Source: Pseudoselenomonas ruminantium (lineage in GTDB: Bacteria; Bacillota; Negativicutes; Selenomonadales; Selenomonadaceae). From it: DNA of 35,818 nt. The DNA is taken from NCBI RefSeq assembly GCF_900113715.1, contig NZ_FOQK01000032.1:1-35818 (forward strand). The letters run 5' to 3'. The notes beneath the pieces were generated by a model. That model did no database searches. It saw nothing but the letters and a program-made list of their open reading frames with translations, and was not told the origin of the DNA. Positions 26,148-34,589 of this stretch are shown here, piece by piece; the first letter of the stretch is position 1; every line of letters begins with the position of its first letter. The position numbers and the translations under genes were made by a program.

Positions 26148-26815
26148 TAAAGGTAGTGATTGCCGATGATCAGGAGCTTATCCGCGAGAGCCTGAAGATC
26201 GTATTGGATCAGAATGTGGACATGGAAGTGACGGCGCTGGCTGAAAACGGCCGGCAACTTATGGATATACTCAAGGTGAGCCAGCCGGATGTCATCCTGA
26301 TGGATGTGCGTATGCCGGAGCTTGATGGTGTACAGGCTACCAAGGCAGTCAAAGAGCTTTATCCTGCGGTCAAGATCATCATCCTTACGACTTTCGATGA
26401 TGATGAATATGTATTCAATGCTTTGAAGTACGGAGCCAGCGGGTATTTGCTCAAGGGCGTATCGGTGCCGGATCTTACGAATGCAATCCGCACGGTCGTA
26501 AGTGGTGGTGCCATGATCAATCCGGGGGTGGTGGCCAAGGTGGTCAAGCTGTTCAACCAGATGGCCAAGAACAACCTGAGCGTCGAGACTGGTACCAGCG
26601 GTGCCGAGGATCTCACGCGGACGGAGCGCAATATCGCGCATCTGGTTGGCCATGGCCTTTCCAACAAGGAAATTGCCGAGCGGCTGAGCCTTTCAGAGGG
26701 GACCGTGCGCAATGGCCTTTCGAATGCGCTTTCCAAACTGGATTTGCGTGACCGCACGCAGCTGGCAATCTGGGCTGTGCAGACGGGGCTTGCAGCTGCG
26801 GAGGTGGAGCTCTGA
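26144..26815 (+). CDS. Response regulator, NarL/FixJ family
   Basis: A 223-residue DNA-binding regulator. The receiver domain has the acidic pair Asp9-Asp10, the phosphorylated Asp54 in LMDVRMPELDG, Thr in LTTFDD and Lys in LLKG. The C-terminal LuxR-type helix-turn-helix (about 158-215) carries LTRTERNIAHLVGHGLSNKE and the recognition helix LSEGTVRNGLS, slightly unlike the usual GTVKNHVS form. It is the partner of the kinase immediately upstream. The shared CTCATGACAG boxes before the PTS and sensor operons are its most likely targets, which is inference. Its stop codon overlaps the next start by one base. Confidence 0.94.
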   Translation: MIKVVIADDQELIRESLKIVLDQNVDMEVTALAENGRQLMDILKVSQPDVILMDVRMPELDGVQATKAVKELYPAVKIIILTTFDDDEYVFNALKYGASGYLLKGVSVPDLTNAIRTVVSGGAMINPGVVAKVVKLFNQMAKNNLSVETGTSGAEDLTRTERNIAHLVGHGLSNKEIAERLSLSEGTVRNGLSNALSKLDLRDRTQLAIWAVQTGLAAAEVEL

Positions 26816-28125
26816 TGCGGGGCGATGTCAAGCGCCAGTTGTTGCTGCTGGCTGTGGCATTGTTGCTGCTTTTAGCTGGGATGCTGGCTTATCAGCAGCA
26901 GAAAACTGTCGAGCTGCGGGTCGGGGTGTTTGCCGGCAGCAATTGGGATGTTCCTGATGGCGATTCCTATGCTGTTGTCGAGGCGGCAATCAAGCGCTTC
27001 GAAGCGAAGCATCCTGGCGTAAAGGTAACGTATGTAAGCGGTATCAAAAAAGAAGATTATTCCGAATGGCTGGCCGAAAAGCTGCTGGCGGGAGAGGAAC
27101 CGGACGTCTTTGTTGTGCCAGGTACGGACTTCAATATGTATGCGGCTATGGGAGCTTTGCAGGATCTGTCAGATTTTGGCAATCAGGACAAGCAGTTTTC
27201 CTGGGATGTCTATTATCCGGCTGCACTGGATTATGGCCGTTATGATGGCCGTGCTTATGGGCTGCCCGTTACGAGCGTGCCGACGCTGATGTTTGTCAAC
27301 AAGACGCTGCTGGCCCGGGAGGGAATTGCGATTCCAGGCAACGACTGGACGTGGCAGGACTTCCTGGAAATCTGCCGCCGCGTCACAAAGGATACCGATG
27401 GCGATGGCGTGCTTGATCAGTTCGGTTTTTATGATTACGATTGGAAACTTGCCGTCGTGACGAATGGCGTAGAGCTGTTTCGTGAGGACGGGCGCGCTTC
27501 GTATTTTGCCAGCAGCCGCATGGAGGAGGCCGTGCAGTTCCTTTTGCAGTTGCATAATGCGCAGCGGGGGCGCGAAGTCACAGCGAAGGATTTCGATATG
27601 GGCCGTGTGGCGTTCCGGCCGTTTACCTTTGCAGAATACAGAACGTATAAGCCTTACCCTTGGCGTATCAAGAAATATAGTTCCTTTGAATGGGATTGCA
27701 TCAAATTGCCGGCCGGGCCATCAGGCGATAATGTATCAAACCTGCAGACGATGCTTATGGGCATGAGTGCTAAGTCTGGGCACAGGGAATTGGCATGGCT
27801 GCTGCTGAAAGAAATCTGCTATGCGCCGGAAAGCCAGCAGCTCATGCTGACAAAGACGCAGGGCCTGCCATCGCGGCGTGACGTGGTAGAGGCAGATACC
27901 TCGCAGGCTTTATTTGCAGCCAATGCACCGGGTTGTGAGGAGATGAATCTCCGGGTGGTCAGCGAGGTTATGGAGCGGGCTGTTATGCAGCCAAGGTTTA
28001 AGGGATATGATGAGGCGATGCTGCGTGCCAATAATGAATTGCAGCAGGTCATCACAGGTATCGTTCCTTTCAATAATTCCCTGAATAAACTGCAAAAAGA
28101 AATCAATGCTTATTTACAGCAATAA
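26815..28125 (+). CDS. Membrane-anchored family-1 extracellular solute-binding protein
   Basis: A 436-residue protein of the maltose-binding-like (SBP_bac_1) fold. The N terminus is a hydrophobic helix (about 8-25) with no lipobox cysteine and no obvious cleavage site, suggesting a permanent anchor. Mature-type motifs include VEAAIKRFEAKHPGVKV (about 52-68), PDVFVVPGTD, a region YGLPVTSVPTLMFVNK (about 145) and DTDGDGVLDQFGF (about 198), typical of sugar-binding members. No permease or ATPase gene is present. It starts within the stop codon of the response regulator, so it is made with the two-component system and probably works in sensing, perhaps as a second input or a decoy ligand store. 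Its exact role is unknown. Confidence 0.82.
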   Translation: MRGDVKRQLLLLAVALLLLLAGMLAYQQQKTVELRVGVFAGSNWDVPDGDSYAVVEAAIKRFEAKHPGVKVTYVSGIKKEDYSEWLAEKLLAGEEPDVFVVPGTDFNMYAAMGALQDLSDFGNQDKQFSWDVYYPAALDYGRYDGRAYGLPVTSVPTLMFVNKTLLAREGIAIPGNDWTWQDFLEICRRVTKDTDGDGVLDQFGFYDYDWKLAVVTNGVELFREDGRASYFASSRMEEAVQFLLQLHNAQRGREVTAKDFDMGRVAFRPFTFAEYRTYKPYPWRIKKYSSFEWDCIKLPAGPSGDNVSNLQTMLMGMSAKSGHRELAWLLLKEICYAPESQQLMLTKTQGLPSRRDVVEADTSQALFAANAPGCEEMNLRVVSEVMERAVMQPRFKGYDEAMLRANNELQQVITGIVPFNNSLNKLQKEINAYLQQ

Positions 28126-28145
28126 TAGCGGATAAGGAGAATGGT

Positions 28146-28697
28146 ATGATGGTTCAACACAAGGCACCAGTAGAAATCGAACGGAAATGGATGGTCAATG
28201 GCTGGCCGGAAGGTTTGCCCGCTAAATTGGCCTTTGAGCAAAAGATGCGCCAGGGCTATGTATCTGTTCGGCCGACGGTGCGGATTCGCGAGGAGGAAAC
28301 CACCTGGACAAACTGTACCAGTAAACCGTTGGAGGCAGAGTATATTCTTTGTTTCAAGTCCAAAGGGAAACTGGCGCGCAAGGAAGTGGAGCTGCCGATT
28401 CCCGCCGGTAAATTCGGCGAGCTGGAGGATCTTATTGACGCGCCTCTGATCGAAAAAGTACGACGTACCTATGAGCTGGCCGATGGCCTGCGGCTGGAAG
28501 TGAATCATGTAGATGGCGGCTCGCCGTCGGAATTCTGGTATGCGGAAGTGGAGTTTGCAAGTGTCGAGGCGGCGCGGGCTTTTGATCCGGCTGCCGTTGG
28601 CCTGGGGGCCTATCTCGTGGATGATGTGACCGATCAGCCGGGACAATCCATGGGCGACTATTGGGAGTCGACCCGGTTGCATTCCTTGGACAAATGA
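28146..28697 (+). CDS. CYTH-domain protein (triphosphate tunnel metalloenzyme family)
   Basis: A 183-residue protein with the CYTH signature ExExK near the N terminus (EIERKW) and the alternating charged strands of the tunnel: VRIREE (about 50), YILCFKSKG (about 70), KEVELPI, KVRRTYEL, LRLEVN and YAEVEF. Relatives hydrolyse inorganic triphosphate or thiamine triphosphate, or form cAMP (class IV adenylate cyclase); bacterial stand-alone forms are most often tripolyphosphatases. The charged motifs look complete, so it should be active. It lies 20 bases after the second binding protein with AAGGAG six bases before ATG 28146, so it may share the transcript. Any link to sensing is unproven. Confidence 0.85.
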   Translation: MMVQHKAPVEIERKWMVNGWPEGLPAKLAFEQKMRQGYVSVRPTVRIREEETTWTNCTSKPLEAEYILCFKSKGKLARKEVELPIPAGKFGELEDLIDAPLIEKVRRTYELADGLRLEVNHVDGGSPSEFWYAEVEFASVEAARAFDPAAVGLGAYLVDDVTDQPGQSMGDYWESTRLHSLDK

Positions 28698-28781
28698 ACA
28701 AGACCCTCCGGGATATATGTGCGCGTCGGGCGGATGGAGAGAGAAAAATAAGTTTCCACCGCCGTTATGATGTAAACAGGA

Positions 28782-28823
28782 TTTATGATATCATCAACGA
28801 ATTATATTCCTGTACTATATATT
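28782..28823 (+). promoter_or_regulatory. Control region of the dicarboxylate carrier gene
   Basis: TTTATGATATCATCAA (28782-28797) contains a perfect ATGATATCAT palindrome and reads TTGATGATATCATAAA on the other strand, close to a CRP/FNR-family site with a six-base centre. It lies upstream of a TATATT (28818-28823) that lacks a good -35, the place for an activator. The regulator is not in the window. Confidence 0.4.
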
Positions 28824-28839
28824 CTAGGAGGGTCCTTTT

Positions 28840-30222
28840 ATGTTAGGATTGCTTATTGCTCTTATCGCTGTCGTCTGGGTGACGCGGCTGGTGCTCAAGA
28901 AGTATCCGGCCCAGCCGGTATTGTTCACGGCCGGCGTCATCATGATGATGCTGACGCTGGTGCTTGGTCTGGGCGAGATTCTGCCGGACAAGAAAAGCAC
29001 GGGCTCAGCCTGGCTGGATATCATCCAGTCCATCAGCCTGGCGTTTTCGAGCCGGGCGGCTGCCCTGGGCATGATCATCATGCTCATCGGCGGCTTTTCG
29101 ATGTATATGGATAAGATCGGTGCCAGCACGGCGCTGGTCCGCCTGGCCATCAAGCCGCTGCAGAAGCTTGGCCATCCGTATCTGGTGCTGGCACTCACGT
29201 CGATCCTGACGAATGTGCTGGCTATGTTCATCAGCTCGGCTTCGGGCTTCGGGCTCTTGCTTATGGTGACGATGTATCCGGTGCTCGTGCGGCTGGGCGT
29301 CAGCCGTATCGCGGCCTGTGCCGTCATCGCTACGGCGTCGGCTCCGGGCTGGGGGCCGGCTGGTGCCGACAGCATCTATGCGGCTGAGCTCATCGGCATG
29401 GAAATCGTGCCGTATTTCATGCAGTATCAGGTGCCCATCGGCATCGCTACGGTGCTGTCGCTGGCTGCGGCGCATTATTTCGTGCAGAAATATCTCGACA
29501 GGAAGCATCCGGATGAGATGGCGGGCAAGGATGTTTCGGCAGCCATCACGAAGGAGCAGGCTGAGGCACAGAAATCGCCGGATGTCCCGGCTTTCTATGC
29601 GCTGCTGCCGACGCTGCCGCTGGTATTGGTGCTGTTCTTCGGCCTGGTCGACATGGGCGTCAAGATGGATATCAGCCTGGCAACGCTGCTGTCCTTGGCT
29701 ATCACGATGGTCATTGAGCTCCTTCGCCATCGCGACGGCCTGATTGCCTGCCAGGGGGTCAAGGCTTACTGGGATGGCATGGGCTTGCAGATGGCGACCG
29801 TCGTCACGCTGGTCGTGGCTGCGGAGACCTTCTCGAAAGGCCTTATCTCGCTGGGGGCCATCAATACCTTGATCACGGGGGCACAGGATGCAGGCTTCAG
29901 CGGTATTGGCATGATGTTCGTCTTCGTGGGCATCATCATTGCTGCGACCCTCGTCACGGGTTCGGGCAATGCGGCGTTCTTCGCGTTTGTGCCGCTGGCA
30001 CCGAAGGTCGCTGCACTTTCGGGACTGGCGCCGGTGCTGTTCGTCCTGCCGATGAACTTTGTCTCGAACCTTGCACGTTCGATGTCACCGATTGCCGCAG
30101 TCATGATTGTTGTTGCCGGTGCGGCCCATCTTTCGCCGATGGATCTTGCGAAGCGCACCTTCGTGCCAGTGGCCATTGCTACGGTCGTAAACATCGGTCT
30201 TACGTTGTTGTTGTTTTTCTGA
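28840..30222 (+). CDS. dcuC: DcuC-type anaerobic C4-dicarboxylate carrier
   Basis: A 460-residue membrane protein with about twelve to fourteen helices, the length of E. coli DcuC. Family features include the SSASGFGLLLMVTMYPVL region near 128-145, TASAPGWGPAGADS near 166-179, VTGSGNAAFFAFVPLAP near 372-388, and NLARSMSPIAA near 410. DcuC carriers export succinate or exchange it for fumarate during fermentation, which suits a succinate- or propionate-forming Negativicute. Other members of the ion-transporter superfamily carry citrate or lactate, so the substrate is inferred. AGGAGGG lies seven bases before ATG 28840. It is a single-gene unit with a bidirectional terminator behind it. Confidence 0.85.
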   Translation: MLGLLIALIAVVWVTRLVLKKYPAQPVLFTAGVIMMMLTLVLGLGEILPDKKSTGSAWLDIIQSISLAFSSRAAALGMIIMLIGGFSMYMDKIGASTALVRLAIKPLQKLGHPYLVLALTSILTNVLAMFISSASGFGLLLMVTMYPVLVRLGVSRIAACAVIATASAPGWGPAGADSIYAAELIGMEIVPYFMQYQVPIGIATVLSLAAAHYFVQKYLDRKHPDEMAGKDVSAAITKEQAEAQKSPDVPAFYALLPTLPLVLVLFFGLVDMGVKMDISLATLLSLAITMVIELLRHRDGLIACQGVKAYWDGMGLQMATVVTLVVAAETFSKGLISLGAINTLITGAQDAGFSGIGMMFVFVGIIIAATLVTGSGNAAFFAFVPLAPKVAALSGLAPVLFVLPMNFVSNLARSMSPIAAVMIVVAGAAHLSPMDLAKRTFVPVAIATVVNIGLTLLLFF

Positions 30223-30247
30223 TTCGTGGTGTCCATATAGCATATAG

Positions 30248-30292
30248 AAAGAGGCTGGGAAAATGTGGTGGCATTTTCCCAGCCTCTTTTTA
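30248..30292. terminator. Bidirectional terminator between dcuC and the EIIA gene
   Basis: AAAGAGGCTGGGAAAATG (30248-30265) is an exact 18-base inverted repeat of 30272-30289 with a TGGTGG loop, T residues on the plus side and A residues on the other. It lies between converging genes. Confidence 0.93.
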
Positions 30293-30296
30293 TGTT

Positions 30297-30767
30297 TTAC
30301 TTTGTATAGCTAAGTACAGTGTCTGTGCCACAGGTTACCAGCTGGTCAGGCGCTATGGCTGTAAGATTCCGCACCGTTTCGTAATTGACGATGAGCAATG
30401 GCGAAATCAGGTTGATTTTGCGTTTCTGCAGTAGCGGCAGGTCGAGTTTCAAGATGGGGTCGCCTGCCTTGACCTGATCGCCGCGCTGATGGAGCGGCGT
30501 AATGCCTTCGCCATTCATAATGACCGTGTCAAGCCCGACGTGGACGAGTATCTGCACGCCATCGTCCGTGGTGATGGCAAAGGCATGCTTGGTGTCGAAG
30601 AAAAGTGAGATCACACCATCGCATGGTGCGATTACGGTATCACTTTCGGCTACGATCGCCAAGCCGTCACCAGTCAGTTTTTCTGAGAAGACCGGGTCGG
30701 GCACGGTAGCAAGATCCATTGTTTTGCCGGACATGGGTGCTATGAGTTGCTGCTTTGGTGTTGTCAT
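30297..30767 (-). CDS. crr: Free-standing PTS EIIA, glucose type
   Basis: A 156-residue cytoplasmic phosphocarrier. The two active-site histidines are His61 in FFDTKHAFAI and the phosphorylated His76 in LVHVGLDTV. It lacks EIIB and EIIC domains. Stand-alone EIIA-Glc can phosphorylate EIIBC permeases of the glucose superfamily and, in some bacteria, regulates other permeases. In this window the only such permease already carries its own EIIA (about 40% similar by eye around the active site), so partners probably lie elsewhere. It cannot supply the mannose-class EIIB at 21408, which uses a different EIIA fold. It is monocistronic, converging with dcuC. The gene symbol is by analogy. Confidence 0.92.
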   Translation of the reverse strand: MTTPKQQLIAPMSGKTMDLATVPDPVFSEKLTGDGLAIVAESDTVIAPCDGVISLFFDTKHAFAITTDDGVQILVHVGLDTVIMNGEGITPLHQRGDQVKAGDPILKLDLPLLQKRKINLISPLLIVNYETVRNLTAIAPDQLVTCGTDTVLSYTK

Positions 30768-30853
30768 TTTTCATCCCTGCCTTTTGCGATTATCTTATCT
30801 ACATTCTACTACGAAATCCTGTCGAATCAAGCCTGAAGAATACGTAGGCTGTA

Positions 30854-31951
30854 TCAGGGGAGATTCGGGATATTCTTGCTGATAGCGGTATGGTGGATGA
30901 TGTCCTGGATGCGCAGGTCGATGGCTAGTTCCTGCTTGTGCAGGGTCTCAGCCGTCGAGAACTCTGCCTGGCTGTTTTCGCGCAGCCCCTTGATGAAGTG
31001 TTGCCAAGCCTTGATGGTGGTTTCTGTTGACTGCTGGCGCTGGCGGGCAAGATACTGGGCCCCGGCCGGCACATCGATCTCATCGAGCCGCTGCTGGCGT
31101 TTCTTGAGGGCTGGAATCACTTCGTTCTCAAGCAGCTTGGCAAGCCGGCTGCGCTGCTGCTCATTCAGGCGGCCGTTGGTGGTGGCACTGAGCTCACGGA
31201 AGCGCTGGCGGTAAGCGATGAAATCATAATTATAGGCCTCGACGATGCTTTCTGTGTTGTCGATGTAGCTGGCGATGTCGCTGTTCTGCAGCGGGGCGAT
31301 CGTATCCAGGTACTGTCGGTAATTCTTGATGTAGACGACTTGCCAGTGGCCGTCCTTGGATTGCTCGAGGACAAGCTGCAGGGTGAAGGGCGTCTGGGTG
31401 TAGTCCTCGCGGACCTTGAGCTCCGCTGTGACCGTAGTGCCATTATGCTCGACATTGCCGAGGCTGACAAAGCTGGTATTGCGCAGCTGGCTGCGTTCGA
31501 GGAACCGCTCGAAGTCGATGCCAAGCTGGCGTCCCTTGAGGATATCCGTGCCTTCCGGCAGGCTCCAGCTGCCACTGTCGATGCGCCCGAGGACGGATTG
31601 CTCGAGCCCCTTTGTCAGCTGTGGTTTGATCAGGATATAAAATTTCTCGAACATGGCCTTGGTATCTGCGGTCAAGGTCGAATCGTAGGCAAAGAGATCG
31701 ACGGTCAGATCGTCGTAGGCACGGGAGGAAAGTACCTCTACGTTCACATATTTCTGGAAGCGTGCGGAATCATGCTGGTCAAGGGCAAGCGAGAGCTGCT
31801 TGAGGGCATATTCTGGCGTCCGCGTATAAAAGAATCCATACCAGATAGCCGTGCCGATGCAGGCCGCCAGCAACAGGATCAGCAGGTACAGCCGCCGCCG
31901 TTGTCTGACACGCCGCTGGCGCAGCATTTTTTGCCAGGTATAATCGTCCAT
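30854..31951 (-). CDS. DUF2939-like membrane-anchored protein, unknown function
   Basis: A 365-residue protein with a strongly basic N terminus (MLRQRRVRQRRR), one membrane helix (about 21-40) and a large outside part. The first outside portion (TPEYALKQLSLALDQHD, then RFQKYVNVE, about 45-75) resembles DUF2939, a beta-rich domain of unknown function. A second, NTF2-like portion follows (about 140-215), and the C-terminal third is helical and charged (LLENEVIPALKKRQQRLDEI), probably coiled coil. No catalytic motif is visible. AGGAGAAT precedes the ATG at 31951. It is alone on its strand, with a terminatorless 86-base gap to the EIIA gene below it, and shares a divergent spacer with the next gene. 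Confidence 0.7.
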   Translation of the reverse strand: MDDYTWQKMLRQRRVRQRRRLYLLILLLAACIGTAIWYGFFYTRTPEYALKQLSLALDQHDSARFQKYVNVEVLSSRAYDDLTVDLFAYDSTLTADTKAMFEKFYILIKPQLTKGLEQSVLGRIDSGSWSLPEGTDILKGRQLGIDFERFLERSQLRNTSFVSLGNVEHNGTTVTAELKVREDYTQTPFTLQLVLEQSKDGHWQVVYIKNYRQYLDTIAPLQNSDIASYIDNTESIVEAYNYDFIAYRQRFRELSATTNGRLNEQQRSRLAKLLENEVIPALKKRQQRLDEIDVPAGAQYLARQRQQSTETTIKAWQHFIKGLRENSQAEFSTAETLHKQELAIDLRIQDIIHHTAISKNIPNLP

Positions 31952-31981
31952 ATTTCTATTCTCCTAACTTTGATTGTATCT

Positions 31982-32057
31982 ATTATACTATAAGGATTGT
32001 GGTGAGGGCAAAAAAAGCAGAAAAATACTATCCTAAAACGAACATATATGCTACAAT
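31982..32057. promoter_or_regulatory. Divergent promoters between the DUF2939-like and YdjM-like genes
   Basis: On the minus strand TATAAT (31987-31982) has a weak TTGCCC (32011-32006) 18 bases upstream. On the plus strand TGCTACAAT (32049-32057) is an extended -10 without a good -35. No palindrome is evident between them. Confidence 0.4.
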
Positions 32058-32096
32058 ATCTGCGAGAATAACTGTTCGATTTTGAGGTAATAGCAA

Positions 32097-32549
32097 ATGA
32101 AATGGGTGAATCATGAGGTGGTAACGGGGGTCATCGTCTATGCGGCCGTGCAGGACCCGTTGCCGGCTTTGTATAGCATGGCGGGAGCCATTATGCCGGA
32201 CAAGCTCGAGGGCAGCCCGCGCGGCAGCAATTACTGGAGCTGGCGCAGCCGCCATCGCGGCTGGTCCCATTGGCCGATGCTCTATCTGCTGTTATTGGGC
32301 TTGCAGCTCAAGGTCATGGGCGGCGGCTGGGACGCATTCATGGACTTGGGCAATATCGGGGTGTATTTCTGCATTGGGGCTCTGCTGCATATTGCTGAGG
32401 ATGCCGTCTGCGGCAAGGTGCCGCTGTTCACGCCGTGGCAGAAAGTCGGTGTGAAACTCTTTGCCGTGGGCTCGGTCACCGAGTATATCTTTTCGATTGT
32501 TGTGGTGCTGCTCTGCTATATCTTTCAGGCAGAACTTATGATAAAATGA
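32097..32549 (+). CDS. YdjM-family (DUF457) membrane-bound metal-dependent hydrolase
   Basis: A 150-residue membrane protein with about four helices. It has the conserved histidine-rich signature of the family: NHEVVTG at the N terminus, GAIMPDKLEG (about 30-39), RHRGWSHWP (about 52-60) and LHIAEDAVCGKVPLFTP (about 100-116). These His, Asp and Glu residues are thought to bind metal; the substrate is not known, although E. coli YdjM is a LexA-regulated inner-membrane protein. No LexA box is visible here. GAGGT lies eight bases before ATG 32097. It is followed after 50 bases by fbp. Confidence 0.82.
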   Translation: MKWVNHEVVTGVIVYAAVQDPLPALYSMAGAIMPDKLEGSPRGSNYWSWRSRHRGWSHWPMLYLLLLGLQLKVMGGGWDAFMDLGNIGVYFCIGALLHIAEDAVCGKVPLFTPWQKVGVKLFAVGSVTEYIFSIVVVLLCYIFQAELMIK

Positions 32550-32599
32550 TTATGAATAGCACAGAACAATAAGGAATATACAAGAACGAGGTGGCTGCC

Positions 32600-34519
32600 A
32601 TGATGAGGAATCCCTATGCCAAAGGTCGTCCCAATAAGGTCCTGCGCTTGCTGGCGGATAAATACCCGACCAAAGAAGCCGTCTATGAAAAGCTGATCTA
32701 TCTGCAGTCACGTCTGTCGCTGCCCAAAGGCATCGAGCATTTCATGAGCGATCTGCATGGGGAGTATGCGTCGTTCTTCCATATACTCAATAACTGCTCG
32801 GGGGTCATCCGCGAAAAGGTGGACTATGTTTTCGGCGAGCGCCTGAGTGCAGAGGAGAAGGCTGAGTTCTGCACGCTCATCTATTATCCCAAGGAAAAGA
32901 TCGAGCAGATCACCCATGACCATGAGAATACGCCGGAATGGTACCGGAAGAATCTTTCGCAGCTGCTGGAATTATCCAAGCTCATGAGCTATAAGTATCC
33001 GGCCTCCAAGGTCTACGGTTTCATTCCCAAGCGCTATGAGGCGGTGATCGTGGAGCTCATGAATACCCGACCGGAGGCGGACAATGCCCAGTTTGTCTAC
33101 CATAAGCGCCTGCTGAATACCATCGTGCAGATCGACAGCGGTGAAGGCTTCATCGAAGCCTTCACCGTGCTCATAAAACGGCTGGCAGTGGACAGGCTCC
33201 ATATCGTGGGCGATTTCTTCGACCGGGGGAACCGGCCGGATGCCATCCTGAATCTGCTGATGAAGCATCCTTCAGTCGACATCCAGTGGGGCAACCATGA
33301 TGTGCTTTGGATGGGAGCGGCGCTGGGCAATGAGACCTGCATTGCGGCCGTGGTGCGCAATTCCCTGCGCTACAACAATACGGATGTCTTGGAACGTGGC
33401 TATGGCATCAGCCTGCGGCCCTTGACCACCTTTGCGCTGCACAGCTATCCAGATGCCAATCCCATCAAGGCGGCGGAAAAGGCCATCACCATGATGATGT
33501 TCAAATTGGAGGGACAGCTTATCCGCCGTCATCCCGAATATCAGATGGAAAGCCGTCTGCTGCTGGATAAGATCGATCTGCGTTCCTCGCATGCGGTACT
33601 GGGGGATGGTATGCGCTATGAATTGGAAAGCGCTTATTTCCCTACGATCGATGAGGGGGCTGACGACCCTTATCAGCTGACGGAGAAAGAAGCAGCCATC
33701 ATGGCTGACCTCAAATCCTACTTTGTGGAAAGCACCGTGCTGCAGCGCCATGTGGACTATCTCTATCAAAAGGGCAGCCTGTATACCCGCTACAATGGCA
33801 ATCTGCTGTTCCATGGCTGTGTGCTGCTCAATGAGGATGGCACGCTGCGATCCGTAGACTATGAGGGGCAGGAATTGCGGGGGCGGGCCTGGTTCGATCA
33901 CTGTGACCGTATGGCACGGGAGGCCTGGCTGCATCATAGCCAAAATGCTGTGGATTTCATGTATTTCCTGTGGTGTGGGCGGCTGTCCCCAGTGTCGGGG
34001 CGGGAGTTCAAGACTTTTGAACGGGCCTATATCCCCGACGAAAGCACTTGGAAGGAGCCATCCGATCCCTATTTCCGATACATCAACAACGAAACGACCT
34101 GCGCGATGGTCTTGAAGGAATTCGGCCTTGACCCGGTCAAGGGACATATCATCAATGGCCATGTGCCGGTAAAGGTCAAGAAAGGCGAAACTCCCGTCAA
34201 GGCTGGCGGCAAGGCAATCATCATCGATGGCGGCTTTTGCAAGGCGTACCATAGCAAGACCGGGATTTCCGGCTACACGCTGATATCCAACTCCCGTGGC
34301 CTGCGTCTGCTGCAGCATCAGAAGATTGCCGATGTTCGGGAGGCTTTGAAGGAAAACCATGATATCGAGTCTGTATCGGAGACGGTGGAACTCCAGGCGC
34401 GCAGGACAACGGTAGGTGATACCGATGAAGGGAAACTCATCCAGGATGAGATCACAGATCTCTACAATCTGTTGCTGGCCTATCAAAACGGCTTGTTGAA
34501 GCCGCAGGAAGACAGATAG
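32600..34519 (+). CDS. fbp: Fructose-1,6-bisphosphatase, class III
   Basis: Converts fructose 1,6-bisphosphate to fructose 6-phosphate in gluconeogenesis; class III is the Firmicute form. The 639 residues match the normal length. Metallophosphatase motifs are seen: SDLHGEYASF (about 49), VGDFFDRGNRPD (about 205), WGNHDVLWMG (about 230), and late INGHVPVK (about 514) and GGFCKAYH (about 541) with histidine ligands. ATG 32600 (or 32603) is preferred because GAGGTGG (32588-32594) is correctly spaced for them; an in-frame GTG at 32591 lies inside that ribosome site. Fbp fits growth on C4 acids or lactate, consistent with the dicarboxylate carrier upstream. Confidence 0.95.
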   Translation: MMRNPYAKGRPNKVLRLLADKYPTKEAVYEKLIYLQSRLSLPKGIEHFMSDLHGEYASFFHILNNCSGVIREKVDYVFGERLSAEEKAEFCTLIYYPKEKIEQITHDHENTPEWYRKNLSQLLELSKLMSYKYPASKVYGFIPKRYEAVIVELMNTRPEADNAQFVYHKRLLNTIVQIDSGEGFIEAFTVLIKRLAVDRLHIVGDFFDRGNRPDAILNLLMKHPSVDIQWGNHDVLWMGAALGNETCIAAVVRNSLRYNNTDVLERGYGISLRPLTTFALHSYPDANPIKAAEKAITMMMFKLEGQLIRRHPEYQMESRLLLDKIDLRSSHAVLGDGMRYELESAYFPTIDEGADDPYQLTEKEAAIMADLKSYFVESTVLQRHVDYLYQKGSLYTRYNGNLLFHGCVLLNEDGTLRSVDYEGQELRGRAWFDHCDRMAREAWLHHSQNAVDFMYFLWCGRLSPVSGREFKTFERAYIPDESTWKEPSDPYFRYINNETTCAMVLKEFGLDPVKGHIINGHVPVKVKKGETPVKAGGKAIIIDGGFCKAYHSKTGISGYTLISNSRGLRLLQHQKIADVREALKENHDIESVSETVELQARRTTVGDTDEGKLIQDEITDLYNLLLAYQNGLLKPQEDR

Positions 34520-34589
34520 TATTTAAATAAGATAGGAAAATATCCGATATATAGGATATAGTGATTATCATAAGGGAGGGACAAGAATT

